From: Myxococcales bacterium | GTDB lineage: Bacteria; Myxococcota_A; UBA9160; UBA4427 | Assembly (NCBI GenBank): GCA_012960035.1 | Contig: DUBZ01000071.1 | Location: 1-64,000 of the forward strand | Direction of reading: 5' to 3' | Length of the DNA stretch: 64,000 nucleotides | Shown here: in pieces, positions 55,836-64,000 of the stretch | How positions within the stretch are numbered: position 1 is the first letter of the stretch | Layout of the letters: every line of letters starts with the position of its first letter | Made by a program: the position numbers and the translations under genes | Notes under the pieces: model-generated | The model's input: the letters and a program-made list of their open reading frames with translations, nothing else | Database searches by the model: none | What the model was told of the DNA's origin: nothing

Positions 55836-56951
55836 TCAATCTCCGAAAATATTTTTGAAGCCGTAGCGCGCATGCGGACCGATGTGGATCTGTTCGAGAA
55901 CACCGATCCCCTTTTGATCGCCACTGGTCGCCATCACAACCTGTTGAATGTGAACGTTGTCGTAAGCGTTCTCATCGACCTCGTCGCACTTCCAGCTTTC
56001 GCCGCCAATTGCGAGTTCGCCCTTCCACTTGCCGTGACCCCATTCAGGATGCATGTACCCGATCCCCTTCATGCGGAAACACAAAACCGGGTCGAGGTGA
56101 ATGTCCTCGCGCTTGCCGTCAAGGGTGTGCAGGGTGATGTCTGCCGAATTGGCGCGACGCGTTCCCGGGATGAAGGTCATGTTGTGTTCACCGCCGGCAA
56201 GGAACTGCGTTGCGGGATCTTCGGTGCCGGGGATGTCGCTCACGTCCTTGTAGACGGGACAGATCATTCCATCGAAATGCCACTGCACGCCGTGTTCGTT
56301 TTCGAAGAGCCCGAGATGGGTGCAGCGATCTTTCCAGTGCAGTGGCGCCCATAGAAAGAAGACGCCGCCGGGTTCGGTCGGTGGTGCGCCAGGGGGCGCT
56401 GGGTCGCCAACGGGGCGCAAGCCCCAGCTGCGATCCTTGGTGCCGAACACCCGGGAAGGATCGATCTTGACTGACTTGCCTTCGTAGCGGATTTCACCTT
56501 CCCAATGACCAAACTGATTGAAGCGCGTGGCTTCCATCCGGCCGACACGTCGTCGAGCGAGTTGGTGCCCTTCTTCGATGCTCGCTGTTCGCGGGATCCA
56601 CTGAAGTTCACCCGCGATTCCCGTTTCGTTGTCGTCGAGAGTCACCTTCAAGCGCTTCATCGGTTCTTGGATGTCGATTGAAAATGGGCCGATGTTCAGG
56701 TCCGTGGGCTCAACCGGCGCGCGGCGAGAGCCGTGGAATGCATACTGCTTGCCATCGATTACAAGCGACAGGCCACAGTCCATGATGCCCAGGTTTGGAT
56801 AGAGGGCCGCACCGATTCCAAAGTAGAAGGCACCATCGTCTTGATAGCCGTTGAACCAGTAACGGTCATAGACATTGCGATCGCTCGACGCAGGGTGGAT
56901 CAACGGCTCCGAAGTCTGGTGAATGGGATAGTCGTCAAATTTTGAGAGCAT
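55836..56951 (-). CDS. Uncharacterised family protein (DUF7064/DUF7065-like)
   Basis: A 371-residue soluble protein without signal peptide or transmembrane helix. It begins FDDYPIHQTSEPLIHPASSDRNVYDRYWF and has RDRSWGLRP-like, VFFLWAPLHWKDR and HIDL blocks, features I recall from a family of unknown function in mycobacteria and environmental proteobacteria. The double beta-rich layout suggests a carrier or isomerase fold of the lipocalin type, unproven. AGGAG precedes the ATG. Middle gene of the kinase-unknown-crotonase operon. Confidence 0.7.
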   Translation of the reverse strand: MLSKFDDYPIHQTSEPLIHPASSDRNVYDRYWFNGYQDDGAFYFGIGAALYPNLGIMDCGLSLVIDGKQYAFHGSRRAPVEPTDLNIGPFSIDIQEPMKRLKVTLDDNETGIAGELQWIPRTASIEEGHQLARRRVGRMEATRFNQFGHWEGEIRYEGKSVKIDPSRVFGTKDRSWGLRPVGDPAPPGAPPTEPGGVFFLWAPLHWKDRCTHLGLFENEHGVQWHFDGMICPVYKDVSDIPGTEDPATQFLAGGEHNMTFIPGTRRANSADITLHTLDGKREDIHLDPVLCFRMKGIGYMHPEWGHGKWKGELAIGGESWKCDEVDENAYDNVHIQQVVMATSGDQKGIGVLEQIHIGPHARYGFKNIFGD

Positions 56952-57003
56952 GCCTTCTCCTGTGATCGGTGTGGATGATCGCCGTGTTGGACAGCGGGTC
57001 TAT

Positions 57004-58101
57004 TTAGATCAGTTGGTCGCTTTCGAGATCGCGGATCGCTTGGCATGCGCGTGAGCACATGGCCATAAACATTTCGTCACCGCGATCGGTTTGGATCACC
57101 GCCATGGCACCGAGCACCGTGACGAGAGGGCCTTGGAAGTGACCGTAACGATAATCGTCGAAACACTCGGCAAACGTGTAGTCGGCGACCCCGCCTGCAC
57201 ATAACGCTTCGTGATAGCCAAGAATCAAGTCTTGCTCGTACTTGATGCGGTCTTCGATCACGAGTGAGTTGCCGAGAAAGTAGGCGGTGTCTCGGCCCGC
57301 ATGTCCAAGCGTCACGGTTTGCCAGTCCACTGCGGCAACAGGGGCCCCACCGGCCTCCGTACCGAACAGGAGATTGTCGAGGCGGTAGTCGCCGTGCACA
57401 AGCGCGAAGCGATCACCCCGTCCGGTTAACCAGCGCTCGGCGTTGTTGGCAAAGTGACGAAGTACGGAAGCGTCTTCATCCGAAAGCCTCGCCTTGTAGC
57501 GCTCGATAAACCCTTCCGTCGCTGGCATGAGGATGTTCGTAAAGAGCGCCGCGACTTCGGGGGTCACGCGACTCAACCACGAATACCCGTCAAGCTTGGC
57601 ATCGCACCAACTTGAAGCGTGCAAGCCGGCAAGGTTTTGCAAAGCCAGCCGAGCTTCATCGGGGCTGCAACCGCGGATCTGATCGCCCTGTTCCGCCGGT
57701 GCAAGATCTTCCATCACGAGAACAAACACGTCGTTGGCTGAGGAGATGTCTGCGTGATAACAGTGCGGCGTGCGCACGGCGAGACGCGACGCGAGGTCTC
57801 GATAGAAGTTGACCTCGGTGACGTACCCGCCCGCGGCCCCCGACGCTCTGCTCGTGGGATCCGTCGAGCAGACCTTTACGACCAACGAATCGGGCGCGCC
57901 CTCAGGCTTGTCCTGGTAATCGAGTTCGAGGCGATAGTTGTCCGCCATCTGGCCGGTCCCGACGGGACTCGATCGAAAACCCGTCACGGATGCGTTGATT
58001 TCATTGTTCGCCAACACACCACTCAGCCACTCGGGGGTAAGGCGATCGGGGTGATCGATCAGTGGAAGATCGTGGGTGTTGTCGCCTTCAGCGCGGGTCA
58101 T
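57004..58101 (-). CDS. Aminoglycoside phosphotransferase-like kinase
   Basis: A 365-residue APH/choline kinase-fold protein. The catalytic loop is HGDYRLDNLLF (Brenner motif, near residue 235), the metal-binding VDWQ follows, and VKVCSTD near residue 75 carries the ATP-binding Lys. GGAG lies six bases before the ATG. Relatives include ecdysteroid and hydroxy-lipid kinase-like proteins found beside acyl-CoA genes. First gene of the three-gene operon. It could phosphorylate an alcohol made by the oxygenases; substrate unknown. Confidence 0.9.
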   Translation of the reverse strand: MTRAEGDNTHDLPLIDHPDRLTPEWLSGVLANNEINASVTGFRSSPVGTGQMADNYRLELDYQDKPEGAPDSLVVKVCSTDPTSRASGAAGGYVTEVNFYRDLASRLAVRTPHCYHADISSANDVFVLVMEDLAPAEQGDQIRGCSPDEARLALQNLAGLHASSWCDAKLDGYSWLSRVTPEVAALFTNILMPATEGFIERYKARLSDEDASVLRHFANNAERWLTGRGDRFALVHGDYRLDNLLFGTEAGGAPVAAVDWQTVTLGHAGRDTAYFLGNSLVIEDRIKYEQDLILGYHEALCAGGVADYTFAECFDDYRYGHFQGPLVTVLGAMAVIQTDRGDEMFMAMCSRACQAIRDLESDQLI

Positions 58102-58469
58102 TTTGGGCTCCGGACCGATTTCGGCAGTGGATCGCGAACGTGTGCGTGTTTGTAGATTGATGAACCCGATGTTGTCTCAGCGATGAATGAAAACTTGCCG
58201 GGAATCAAGCGCTTGGGACCCACGGTAGGACACGGGTTCACGAGGTGCCGCGTATGCGAGCGAGCGCCTAGGGCGAGCAAACCTCGCGCGCAAGTTGGAC
58301 CGAGCTGCACTAGATCTCAGTTTCAAGCAGGTTTCTCTTTCAGAACAATATAATTTCATCTTTAATTTCAATAGGTTAGTAGATTTTTTTTGAAATTCGA
58401 TTCATTATGTCTCTTTCTGTCACTATCTATCGATATAGTAATAACGACTTTCGCACACAAGGTTCACTC
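58102..58469. other. AT-rich regulatory gap upstream of the PaaX-type regulator
   Basis: A 368-base gap between the divergent kinase and regulator genes. The part from about 58330 to 58450 is clearly AT-rich (runs such as AATATAATTTCATC and GATTTTTTTTG) against a high-GC background, and includes the palindrome TATCGATA. It likely holds the promoter and operators of the regulator. No gene is seen. Confidence 0.55.
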
Positions 58470-59351
58470 ATGTACCCAAGGCAGGCCAAGCCCGTCTCCG
58501 CAAAGACACTCGTGATCGATCTGCTTTCAACCATGCCCGCCCGCCATCCCGTCCCGGTGGGGGCCCTGGTGCGCGCAGCGGCGCTATTCGGAATCGGCGA
58601 GAACAGCATGCGGGTGGCACTCGCACGGCTGCGTTCGAGTGCGTCGATCGAATCGGACACCCGCGGCTTTTATCGCCTGAGTCGCAAGGCACAGCCGGTC
58701 AATCGAAAGGTGCGCAGCTGGCCCACCCTCGAGCAAGGCGCCTGCGATTGGGATGGGAGTTACCTCGCAGTCGAAACCAGCGGCCTCCACCGCCGCGATC
58801 GTCGAGGGGCGAAGGTGCGTGATCGCGCGCTTCGCTTGCTCGGCTTCGAACGGCTTTCGCCCGCGCTGATGGTGCGACCCAACAACTTGGTCGGGGGGGC
58901 GACGACTTGTCGCGAACGCCTCGTCGAACTTGGCTTTGCACCGGCGCCGGTTCTTTTTCAATTGAATGACCTCGACCCCGAGCTTGAGCAACGTGCGCGC
59001 AACCTTTGGGCGACAGCCGACCTTGAAGCGCGATATGCCGAGACACGCGCCAACCTCGAGCGCAGTACTGCACGTTTTCCAGAGCTATCCGTCGACGAAG
59101 CGATGGCCGAGTCGTTTCAGATTGGTGGCGAAGCTGTTCGACAACTTGTGCTCGACCCCTTGCTCCCGAAAGAGATCATCGACACCGCGGCTCGAAGCGC
59201 GGTCGTCGAAGCCATGCGGCAGTACGATCGCGTGGGTCGCGAAGCTTGGAAGCAATGGGCCGGTGCCTCAGTTGAACTCGAACGAAGCCCCGTCGACATG
59301 GGGACCCTCGACTCCGTACCGAGCGAAGTGCCCGCGTTGGCGAGCACCTGA
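58470..59351 (+). CDS. PaaX-family transcriptional regulator
   Basis: A 293-residue regulator with the PaaX N-terminal winged helix (VSAKTLVIDLLSTMPARHPV, SMRVALARLRSSASIESDTR) and the C-terminal dimer domain with WATADLEARY. PaaX normally represses phenylacetate genes and responds to phenylacetyl-CoA, yet no paa genes are near. The ATG at 58470 has AAGG seven bases upstream; a start at 58407 lacks a site. The fatty acid desaturase starts 70 bases downstream, so they are probably co-transcribed. Confidence 0.92.
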   Translation: MYPRQAKPVSAKTLVIDLLSTMPARHPVPVGALVRAAALFGIGENSMRVALARLRSSASIESDTRGFYRLSRKAQPVNRKVRSWPTLEQGACDWDGSYLAVETSGLHRRDRRGAKVRDRALRLLGFERLSPALMVRPNNLVGGATTCRERLVELGFAPAPVLFQLNDLDPELEQRARNLWATADLEARYAETRANLERSTARFPELSVDEAMAESFQIGGEAVRQLVLDPLLPKEIIDTAARSAVVEAMRQYDRVGREAWKQWAGASVELERSPVDMGTLDSVPSEVPALAST

Positions 59352-59421
59352 AACCTCATTCGCGCCACCCGCTCTTCACACGGTCACCCATGACTGTCGA
59401 GATATTGCAAGGAGAAACACC

Positions 59422-60360
59422 ATGACAACCGCAACCGCCGAGCCCACACGCCGGCCCGTACGCATCACCGACTTCGTCACTCCAAAGGAGCTCGCATCCT
59501 TTACCGAGCGCAGCGATTTGCGAGCCATCGGCGCGATCGCCTTCAACTGGTTGATGGTGGTGTTGATCTTTGCGGGCGTTGCGATGTTTACGAACCCAAT
59601 CACGATCCTGGTCGGAATCGCCCTCTTAGGGGGGCGTCAGCTGGGTTTCGCGGCCTTGATGCACGATTGTGGACACGAAACTCTGTTTGCGAACAAGACC
59701 GCAAACCTCCATGTCGGCCAGTGGCTGTGCGCATATCCGATCCTGTCAGACTTGCCGCGTTATGCCGCCGGGCATCGGCGCCACCACGCACTCGCCGGCA
59801 CTCAAGACGACCCCGACCTCCCCAACTACAGCAAGTACCCGATCAGTCGTTCGAGCTTCGGCCGCAAAGTGATGCGTGACTTGACCGGACAAACCGGATG
59901 GAAGGCGCTTCGTGCTACGTGGCGCCGAGGCAAGGCTGGGATCTTTGGTGCGCCGTGGAAAGAGAATGCACTCGGCGGTCACATCATTGTTAACGGCTTG
60001 ATGTTCGGTGCCTTTCTCATGGCGGGCGAAGGTTGGCTGTATCTCATGTGGCCCGCATCGTTCTTGACGACGTACATGTTGATCGCACGCTTGCGACAAG
60101 TGGCCGAACACGGCGGGACTCCCGATTTGTACGATCCGGACCCGCGGCTCAACACGCGCACTACGATTGTACGCTGGTTCGAAAAGCCGTTCGTTGCGCC
60201 CTTCAACCTCAACTACCACCTTGAGCATCACTTCCATTCGGGCATCCCTTTTTACAACCTCAAAGCCTTTCACGACTTCTTGGTTGCAAAGGGTGTCTTC
60301 GATGAAACCTACTTCCCGGTTGGATACGACCAACTCTTTTCGGAAGTCGTTCCCGCTTAA
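59422..60360 (+). CDS. Fatty acid desaturase
   Basis: A 312-residue integral-membrane di-iron desaturase or hydroxylase. The three histidine boxes are HDCGHE (81-86), HRRHH (118-122) and HLEHH (about 267-271), with the usual pairs of transmembrane segments between them. AAGGAG precedes the ATG at 59422, which decides it over the long open frame reaching back into the regulator gene. It could also be an alkane- or carotene-type hydroxylase. Linkage to a PaaX regulator is unusual. Confidence 0.94.
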   Translation: MTTATAEPTRRPVRITDFVTPKELASFTERSDLRAIGAIAFNWLMVVLIFAGVAMFTNPITILVGIALLGGRQLGFAALMHDCGHETLFANKTANLHVGQWLCAYPILSDLPRYAAGHRRHHALAGTQDDPDLPNYSKYPISRSSFGRKVMRDLTGQTGWKALRATWRRGKAGIFGAPWKENALGGHIIVNGLMFGAFLMAGEGWLYLMWPASFLTTYMLIARLRQVAEHGGTPDLYDPDPRLNTRTTIVRWFEKPFVAPFNLNYHLEHHFHSGIPFYNLKAFHDFLVAKGVFDETYFPVGYDQLFSEVVPA

Positions 60361-60385
60361 AGGGTTCGCGTCGCAGCTCGATCGT

Positions 60386-61066
60386 TTAGCCCTTTAGCCA
60401 CGCGTAGCTTTGCTTAAACTTTTCGTGGCCACCGCGCTCGAGCACCACCCCGTGCGTAACCGTCACGCGGTCAAAGTCCCATTCGAGGATCTTGTCGATC
60501 CCGCGGCGAATCGCAGCCTTATCCTTCATGAAGGACTTTGCGAGGCGGGATGGGCCAAAATGGCCGTATCCGCCCATAATGCGCATCACGAGCCGTGTGA
60601 TGAATGAATCCGAATGCACCATGTTGAAGCAAAGATCGGTGAGTAAAAGGGTTCGGCTCGAAGGGTGAAAGAAGACGATCTCGCCCAGCACCGGCGCACC
60701 CTCAACCTTCACTTGCTTGATGTCCGCCGACCAAGCCCCGGGTGTCTCGTCGGTGAGCACTTCGAAGTCGAGCGACGGCACCTTTTCTTCAAACGTTTCC
60801 GGCGCATAGAACTTCGCGCCGTCATAACGCGCTCGCCAGTCTTCAACGAACTCGTTGTGAAACAGGTTCGGCGCGACCGCGTGCGCAACGTTGCCAAGTT
60901 TCGAAATCTCGACATGGTCCCCATCGTCTGCGGGACCTAGCGCGTGTACGAACAAACTGCCGTCGGAAAGACGGATCACGGTCGTCCGGGTTCCGATCTG
61001 AATCCCACCCGGCATCGCGAACTCGTGATCGATGACCCACAGGTTTTCGTCAAGCTTTCGAAGCAT
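60386..61066 (-). CDS. DUF4336 (metallo-beta-lactamase-fold-like) protein
   Basis: A 226-residue cytoplasmic protein of the DUF4336 group. Its N-terminal LWVIDHEFAMPGGIQIGTRTTVI and SLFVHALGP, and the TLLLTDLCFN and TVTHGVVL segments, follow the general metallo-hydrolase plan, but the HxHxDH metal motif is absent. GGAGGAAG precedes the ATG at 61066. It lies 83 bases behind a crotonase. Function unknown. Confidence 0.8.
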   Translation of the reverse strand: MLRKLDENLWVIDHEFAMPGGIQIGTRTTVIRLSDGSLFVHALGPADDGDHVEISKLGNVAHAVAPNLFHNEFVEDWRARYDGAKFYAPETFEEKVPSLDFEVLTDETPGAWSADIKQVKVEGAPVLGEIVFFHPSSRTLLLTDLCFNMVHSDSFITRLVMRIMGGYGHFGPSRLAKSFMKDKAAIRRGIDKILEWDFDRVTVTHGVVLERGGHEKFKQSYAWLKG

Positions 61067-61149
61067 GCCCTCTTCCTCCAATTGATTCCGTAATTCCAAA
61101 GTGCCTCTGGCCGGCTCCAAACGCCGCCTGGAGCCGATTTTGAAAACCG

Positions 61150-61830
61150 CTACGGCATGCCTCGGAAGTCGATCGTAGCGCGCATCGCCTCGCCGGTTGC
61201 CGGGTACATGCCGCGCTTGAGCGTGCCCATAATGGGGTGCGCTTTCGATGCATACGAGGCAGCAACCGCGACTGCATGGGGCAGAACTTCTTCTTCGGGC
61301 AAGATCACGTCCACGATCTTTTTTTCGAGTGCGAGCTCCGCGCCATAACGCGTGCCCGTCACGACCACTTCATGTGCAGTCTGATGGGGCAAGCGTGCTT
61401 GAATGATCGCGGTCATGCCCGGATGCAGGTCGGCCTTCATGTCGACTTCTGGCATGCAGAAATATCCGCGCTCCGTTCGCATGATTCGCAGGTCGTGACC
61501 CAGTGCGGTCTGCGCGCCGGCTCCGAACGCATGGCCATTCATTGCAGCAACGGTGTAGGCGGGAAAAAACAAGACGCGTTCCATGATGCCCATTACCTGA
61601 CTCAAGTATGTGTTCGCGTCGCCAGATGCGTCTGACATCATGTAGTCGAGGTCGAGGCCATTCGAATAGAACTTGCCCGTCCCGGTCGTCACCAATGCTT
61701 TGGCTCCGTCGGCCTTTTCGACTTCGTCGAGTGCCTGGTTCCAGGCTTCAATCATTTCGGGACCGAAGCGGTTTTCGCCGTGATCCAGCCGCAGAACAAA
61801 CACGTCGCCATCGCGAGAGAGATCAATCAT
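61150..61830 (-). CDS. Enoyl-CoA hydratase/isomerase family protein (crotonase)
   Basis: A 226-residue crotonase, resembling enoyl-CoA delta-isomerases in size. Oxyanion-hole segments KFYSNGLDLDYM and GHAFGAGAQTALGHDLRI, with the catalytic acid in CMPEVDM. The N-terminus is short (LSRDGDVFVLRLDHGENRF). No clear ribosome site precedes the ATG. Probably co-transcribed with the DUF4336 gene. Could shift double bonds in unsaturated acyl-CoAs; not proven. Confidence 0.92.
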   Translation of the reverse strand: MIDLSRDGDVFVLRLDHGENRFGPEMIEAWNQALDEVEKADGAKALVTTGTGKFYSNGLDLDYMMSDASGDANTYLSQVMGIMERVLFFPAYTVAAMNGHAFGAGAQTALGHDLRIMRTERGYFCMPEVDMKADLHPGMTAIIQARLPHQTAHEVVVTGTRYGAELALEKKIVDVILPEEEVLPHAVAVAASYASKAHPIMGTLKRGMYPATGEAMRATIDFRGMP

Positions 61831-61952
61831 CGCGGAATCGTAGGCGGTTGATCCGAATCGAGCGACAGTTCATTCAACGCCATGTCCCTCCGGGGCATTT
61901 TGTTTTTCGTTTATTTTCAGTGGTTTGGAGACTTCGAATACTGATTCGCAGT

Positions 61953-62024
61953 CCCCCCCCCCTCGGTACACGACTGCGCGCCGCCCGATGTCGACGGGTA
62001 CACTGAACGCGCCATGCCCCCCCC
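61953..62024. repeat. Two poly-C tracts at the start of the terminal molybdoenzyme gene
   Basis: A C10 run (61953-61962) lies about 50 bases upstream of the ATG at 62014, and a C8 run (62017-62024) forms codons 2-4 directly after the ATG. Length changes in the second run would shift the reading frame. Confidence 0.85.
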
Positions 62025-64000
62025 TCTCACAACCCATCATTCGATCTGCCGTTTCTGCCACGCCGCGTGCGCGATCCTGGTCGAAGTCGAAGACGGCGTG
62101 CCCCGCAAGGTAAAGGGCGATCCGCAGAATCCGGTCTATCGCGGTTACACCTGTTCGCGCGGTCGCGACCTGCCCGCCCAACACACGCATCCAGATCGCT
62201 TGCTTCATACACAAAAGCGACAAGCGGACGGCAGCTTCGAATCAATTTCGAGCGAACAAGCCATGGATGAAGTCGCCGCGCGAGTGCAGCAGATCGTTGA
62301 GAAGCATGGCCCTCGTTCTGTTGCGATTTACATCGGAACTTCATCGAACCAATATGTAGCGGCAGCGGCAGCCGGCGTCGGCTGGTTGATCGCTAATGAC
62401 TCGCGAATGGTGTTCGCCGCTTCGACGATTGATCAACCTGGTAAACACATCGCCAACGCACTGCACGGCCGCTGGTTGGGCGGCGGCTATATGTACGACG
62501 AAGCCGACACCTGGATGCTCATCGGAACAAACCCCGAAGTTTCGATGGTTGCAACGGTGTCGTGCGCGAACCCCGCACGCAGCATGACCGAAGCGCGCAA
62601 GCGTGGTCAGAAGTTGATCGTGGTCGACCCGCGCAAGTCTGACGCGACTCGTCACGCAGACATTCACTTGCAGTCGCGCCCTGGTGAAGATCCAACGCTA
62701 CTCGCTGGGTTGATCCACGTAATCATTCGCGACGGGTTGTACGACAAAGACTTCGTCGTGAGCAACACCCAAGGCTTTGAACGACTTGCCGATGCGGTAT
62801 TAGATTTTACACCCGGGTATGCAGCACAAAGAGCCGGCATCGACGAGGACGACCTTGTTGCGGCCGCAATGATGTTTGCGGGCGGCACAAAGGCCGCCGC
62901 CGCAGCGGGCACGGGCCCCAATATGTCGCCGCGCGGGAACCTCACTGAGTACTTGATCCTGTGCCTCAACACACTGTGCGGCAATTGGCGACGCGAAGGC
63001 GAAGCCCTCCCGAACCCCGGCGTCCTGATGTCCCCCGCCAAAGCGAACGCGCAGGCGATGTCTCCGCGCAAAGGCTGGGGCTTCGGAGAGAAGCTCCGCG
63101 TGAGAGACCTCGGAAATTGCGCAGCCGGACTCCCAACCGCCGCGCTCGCAGAAGAGATTTTGCTTGAAGGCAAAGGACAGATTCGCGCCCTGGTTTGCAT
63201 CGGCGGCAACCCCGTCGTGGCTTGGCCGGATCAAAAGCTCACCCTTGAAGCACTCGAGAAACTCGAACTGTGCGTCACCCTCGACATCAAGATGTCAGCA
63301 ACCGCGAAGTTGTCCGACTACGTCATTGCGCCCAAGCTTTCATTGGAAGTCCCCGGAACGACTTACCAAGTCGAAGCCCCCGAACAAATGTGGCCGGGGA
63401 TCGGTTACTCAAGAGCGTACGGTCAGTACACGCCGGCGTTGATTGATCCACCCAATGGGTCCGACGTCATTGAGGAGTGGGAGTTTTTCTATGGCCTTGC
63501 GAAGCGACAGCAATTGCCGCTCTCGCTGTATCCGATTCGGGCGGAGGCCGGCCCGCTTCGCGCGGCGAACAAGCCCCTCGCACTCGACATGCGAACCAAG
63601 CCAACCACCGAAGAACTACTCGATCTCATGTTCGCGGGGACACGCATCCCTCTCTCGACCCTGAGAGAGCGTGAAGGCGGTGCAGTATTCGACAATGGCG
63701 AAACCCTCGTTGCCGCAAAGGAACCGGGTTGGGACGGTAGACTCGAACTCGCAGAGCCAACCATGCTTGGCGAACTCGTGGACGTTCGCGACGAAGACGA
63801 CAAGCGAGCGCGTGATGACTTTCCTTTCCGACTCATTTCACGCCGATCACGTGGGGTCTACAACTCCGCAGGCCGCGACCTTCCCAACTTCTCGCGAAAG
63901 AACACCTACAACCCTTCGTTCATGAATCCAGACGATCTCCAGGCACTGAACATCGAGGCCGGGAGCGTGATCCAGATCGAATCGGAGCGCGGCATGATCA
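62014..64000 (+). CDS. Molybdopterin-dependent oxidoreductase (partial, continues past the window)
   Basis: The first 662 codons of a DMSO reductase-superfamily enzyme. Cluster ligands are C12, C15, C19 and C47 (CRFCHAAC and YTCSRG). VEDGVPRKVKGDPQNPVYRG is a typical second segment. At the place where the gene at 4916 has Cys144 (TQDCANK), this one reads TIDQPGK, so the usual metal-ligand cysteine is missing. No Tat signal. No good ribosome site before 62014. It reads without a break to the window end. A GTG or other upstream start is possible. Reaction unknown. Confidence 0.88.
   Translation, partial: MPPPLTTHHSICRFCHAACAILVEVEDGVPRKVKGDPQNPVYRGYTCSRGRDLPAQHTHPDRLLHTQKRQADGSFESISSEQAMDEVAARVQQIVEKHGPRSVAIYIGTSSNQYVAAAAAGVGWLIANDSRMVFAASTIDQPGKHIANALHGRWLGGGYMYDEADTWMLIGTNPEVSMVATVSCANPARSMTEARKRGQKLIVVDPRKSDATRHADIHLQSRPGEDPTLLAGLIHVIIRDGLYDKDFVVSNTQGFERLADAVLDFTPGYAAQRAGIDEDDLVAAAMMFAGGTKAAAAAGTGPNMSPRGNLTEYLILCLNTLCGNWRREGEALPNPGVLMSPAKANAQAMSPRKGWGFGEKLRVRDLGNCAAGLPTAALAEEILLEGKGQIRALVCIGGNPVVAWPDQKLTLEALEKLELCVTLDIKMSATAKLSDYVIAPKLSLEVPGTTYQVEAPEQMWPGIGYSRAYGQYTPALIDPPNGSDVIEEWEFFYGLAKRQQLPLSLYPIRAEAGPLRAANKPLALDMRTKPTTEELLDLMFAGTRIPLSTLREREGGAVFDNGETLVAAKEPGWDGRLELAEPTMLGELVDVRDEDDKRARDDFPFRLISRRSRGVYNSAGRDLPNFSRKNTYNPSFMNPDDLQALNIEAGSVIQIESERGMI

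Noticed and set aside
58966-59421. Long N-terminal extension of the fatty acid desaturase
   Set aside because: It overlaps the PaaX-type gene in another frame and the ribosome site at 59409 clearly marks the start.
1-64000. CRISPR arrays, tRNA or rRNA genes, insertion sequences, prophage genes
   Set aside because: No spaced direct repeats, cloverleaf patterns, transposases, integrases or phage proteins were recognised.

Overview
The window is a compact, high-GC bacterial chromosome segment with about 55 genes on both strands, short intergenic gaps and many overlapping stop/start codons. The gene content (several short-chain dehydrogenases, Baeyer-Villiger-type monooxygenases, TauD dioxygenases, Rieske oxygenases, crotonases, P450, F420/FMN luciferase-like oxidoreductase, DUF1214 proteins, P-loop sulfotransferases) is typical of environmental bacteria with large repertoires for degrading lipids, terpenoids, steroids and aromatics. 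An outer-membrane beta-barrel protein, glutathione-type enzymes and a tesA/ABC transporter locus arranged as in Proteobacteria indicate a Gram-negative cell. The actinobacterial-length inositol-phosphate synthase and the DUF1214 and dihydrodipicolinate-reductase-like genes are reminiscent of uncultured proteobacterial, Myxococcota or Binatota-like lineages. This placement is an inference. No rRNA, tRNA, CRISPR array, phage or intact insertion sequence was seen.

Layout. 0-10 kb: a translationally coupled SDR-P450 pair, a TauD dioxygenase, inositol-1-phosphate synthase, a molybdopterin oxidoreductase, a sulfotransferase and a flavin monooxygenase. 10-20 kb: an outer-membrane protein, a luciferase-like/acyl-CoA ligase/fumarylacetoacetase-type operon, a two-gene MaoC-type hydratase, and feoA-feoB for ferrous iron uptake. 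19.7-26 kb: SDR, Rieske oxygenase and TetR (with a long palindrome in front of the Rieske gene), a YceI gene broken by a stop codon, a methyltransferase, a phosphate-transporter fragment and a zinc alcohol dehydrogenase. 25.5-41.7 kb: SDR-Rieske dioxygenase, DUF1214 and dihydrodipicolinate-reductase-like genes, a GH4 glycosidase, a TetR-DUF1214-isomerase operon, a second sulfotransferase, and two more flavin monooxygenases. 41.7-50.8 kb: crotonases, an alpha/beta hydrolase, a truncated CoA-transferase, a GST-like protein, a second TauD enzyme, an amidohydrolase and an amidase. 50.8-54.8 kb: the conserved ABC ATPase/permease pair facing a TesA-type esterase. 55-64 kb: a crotonase/unknown family/kinase-like operon, a PaaX-type regulator with a fatty acid desaturase, a DUF4336 protein, a fourth crotonase, and a second molybdopterin oxidoreductase that runs off the end.

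How the genes may work together (inference): P450, Rieske and TauD enzymes hydroxylate substrates; SDRs and alcohol dehydrogenases oxidise the alcohols; Baeyer-Villiger enzymes convert ketones to esters or lactones; hydrolases open them; the acyl-CoA ligase, MaoC hydratase and crotonases feed the products into beta-oxidation. TetR and PaaX regulators are interspersed. At least four gene fragments and one nonsense-disrupted gene show that this accessory region is being rearranged. The least understood units are the kinase/unknown-protein/crotonase operon (55-58 kb), the two DUF1214 loci and the PaaX-desaturase pair.
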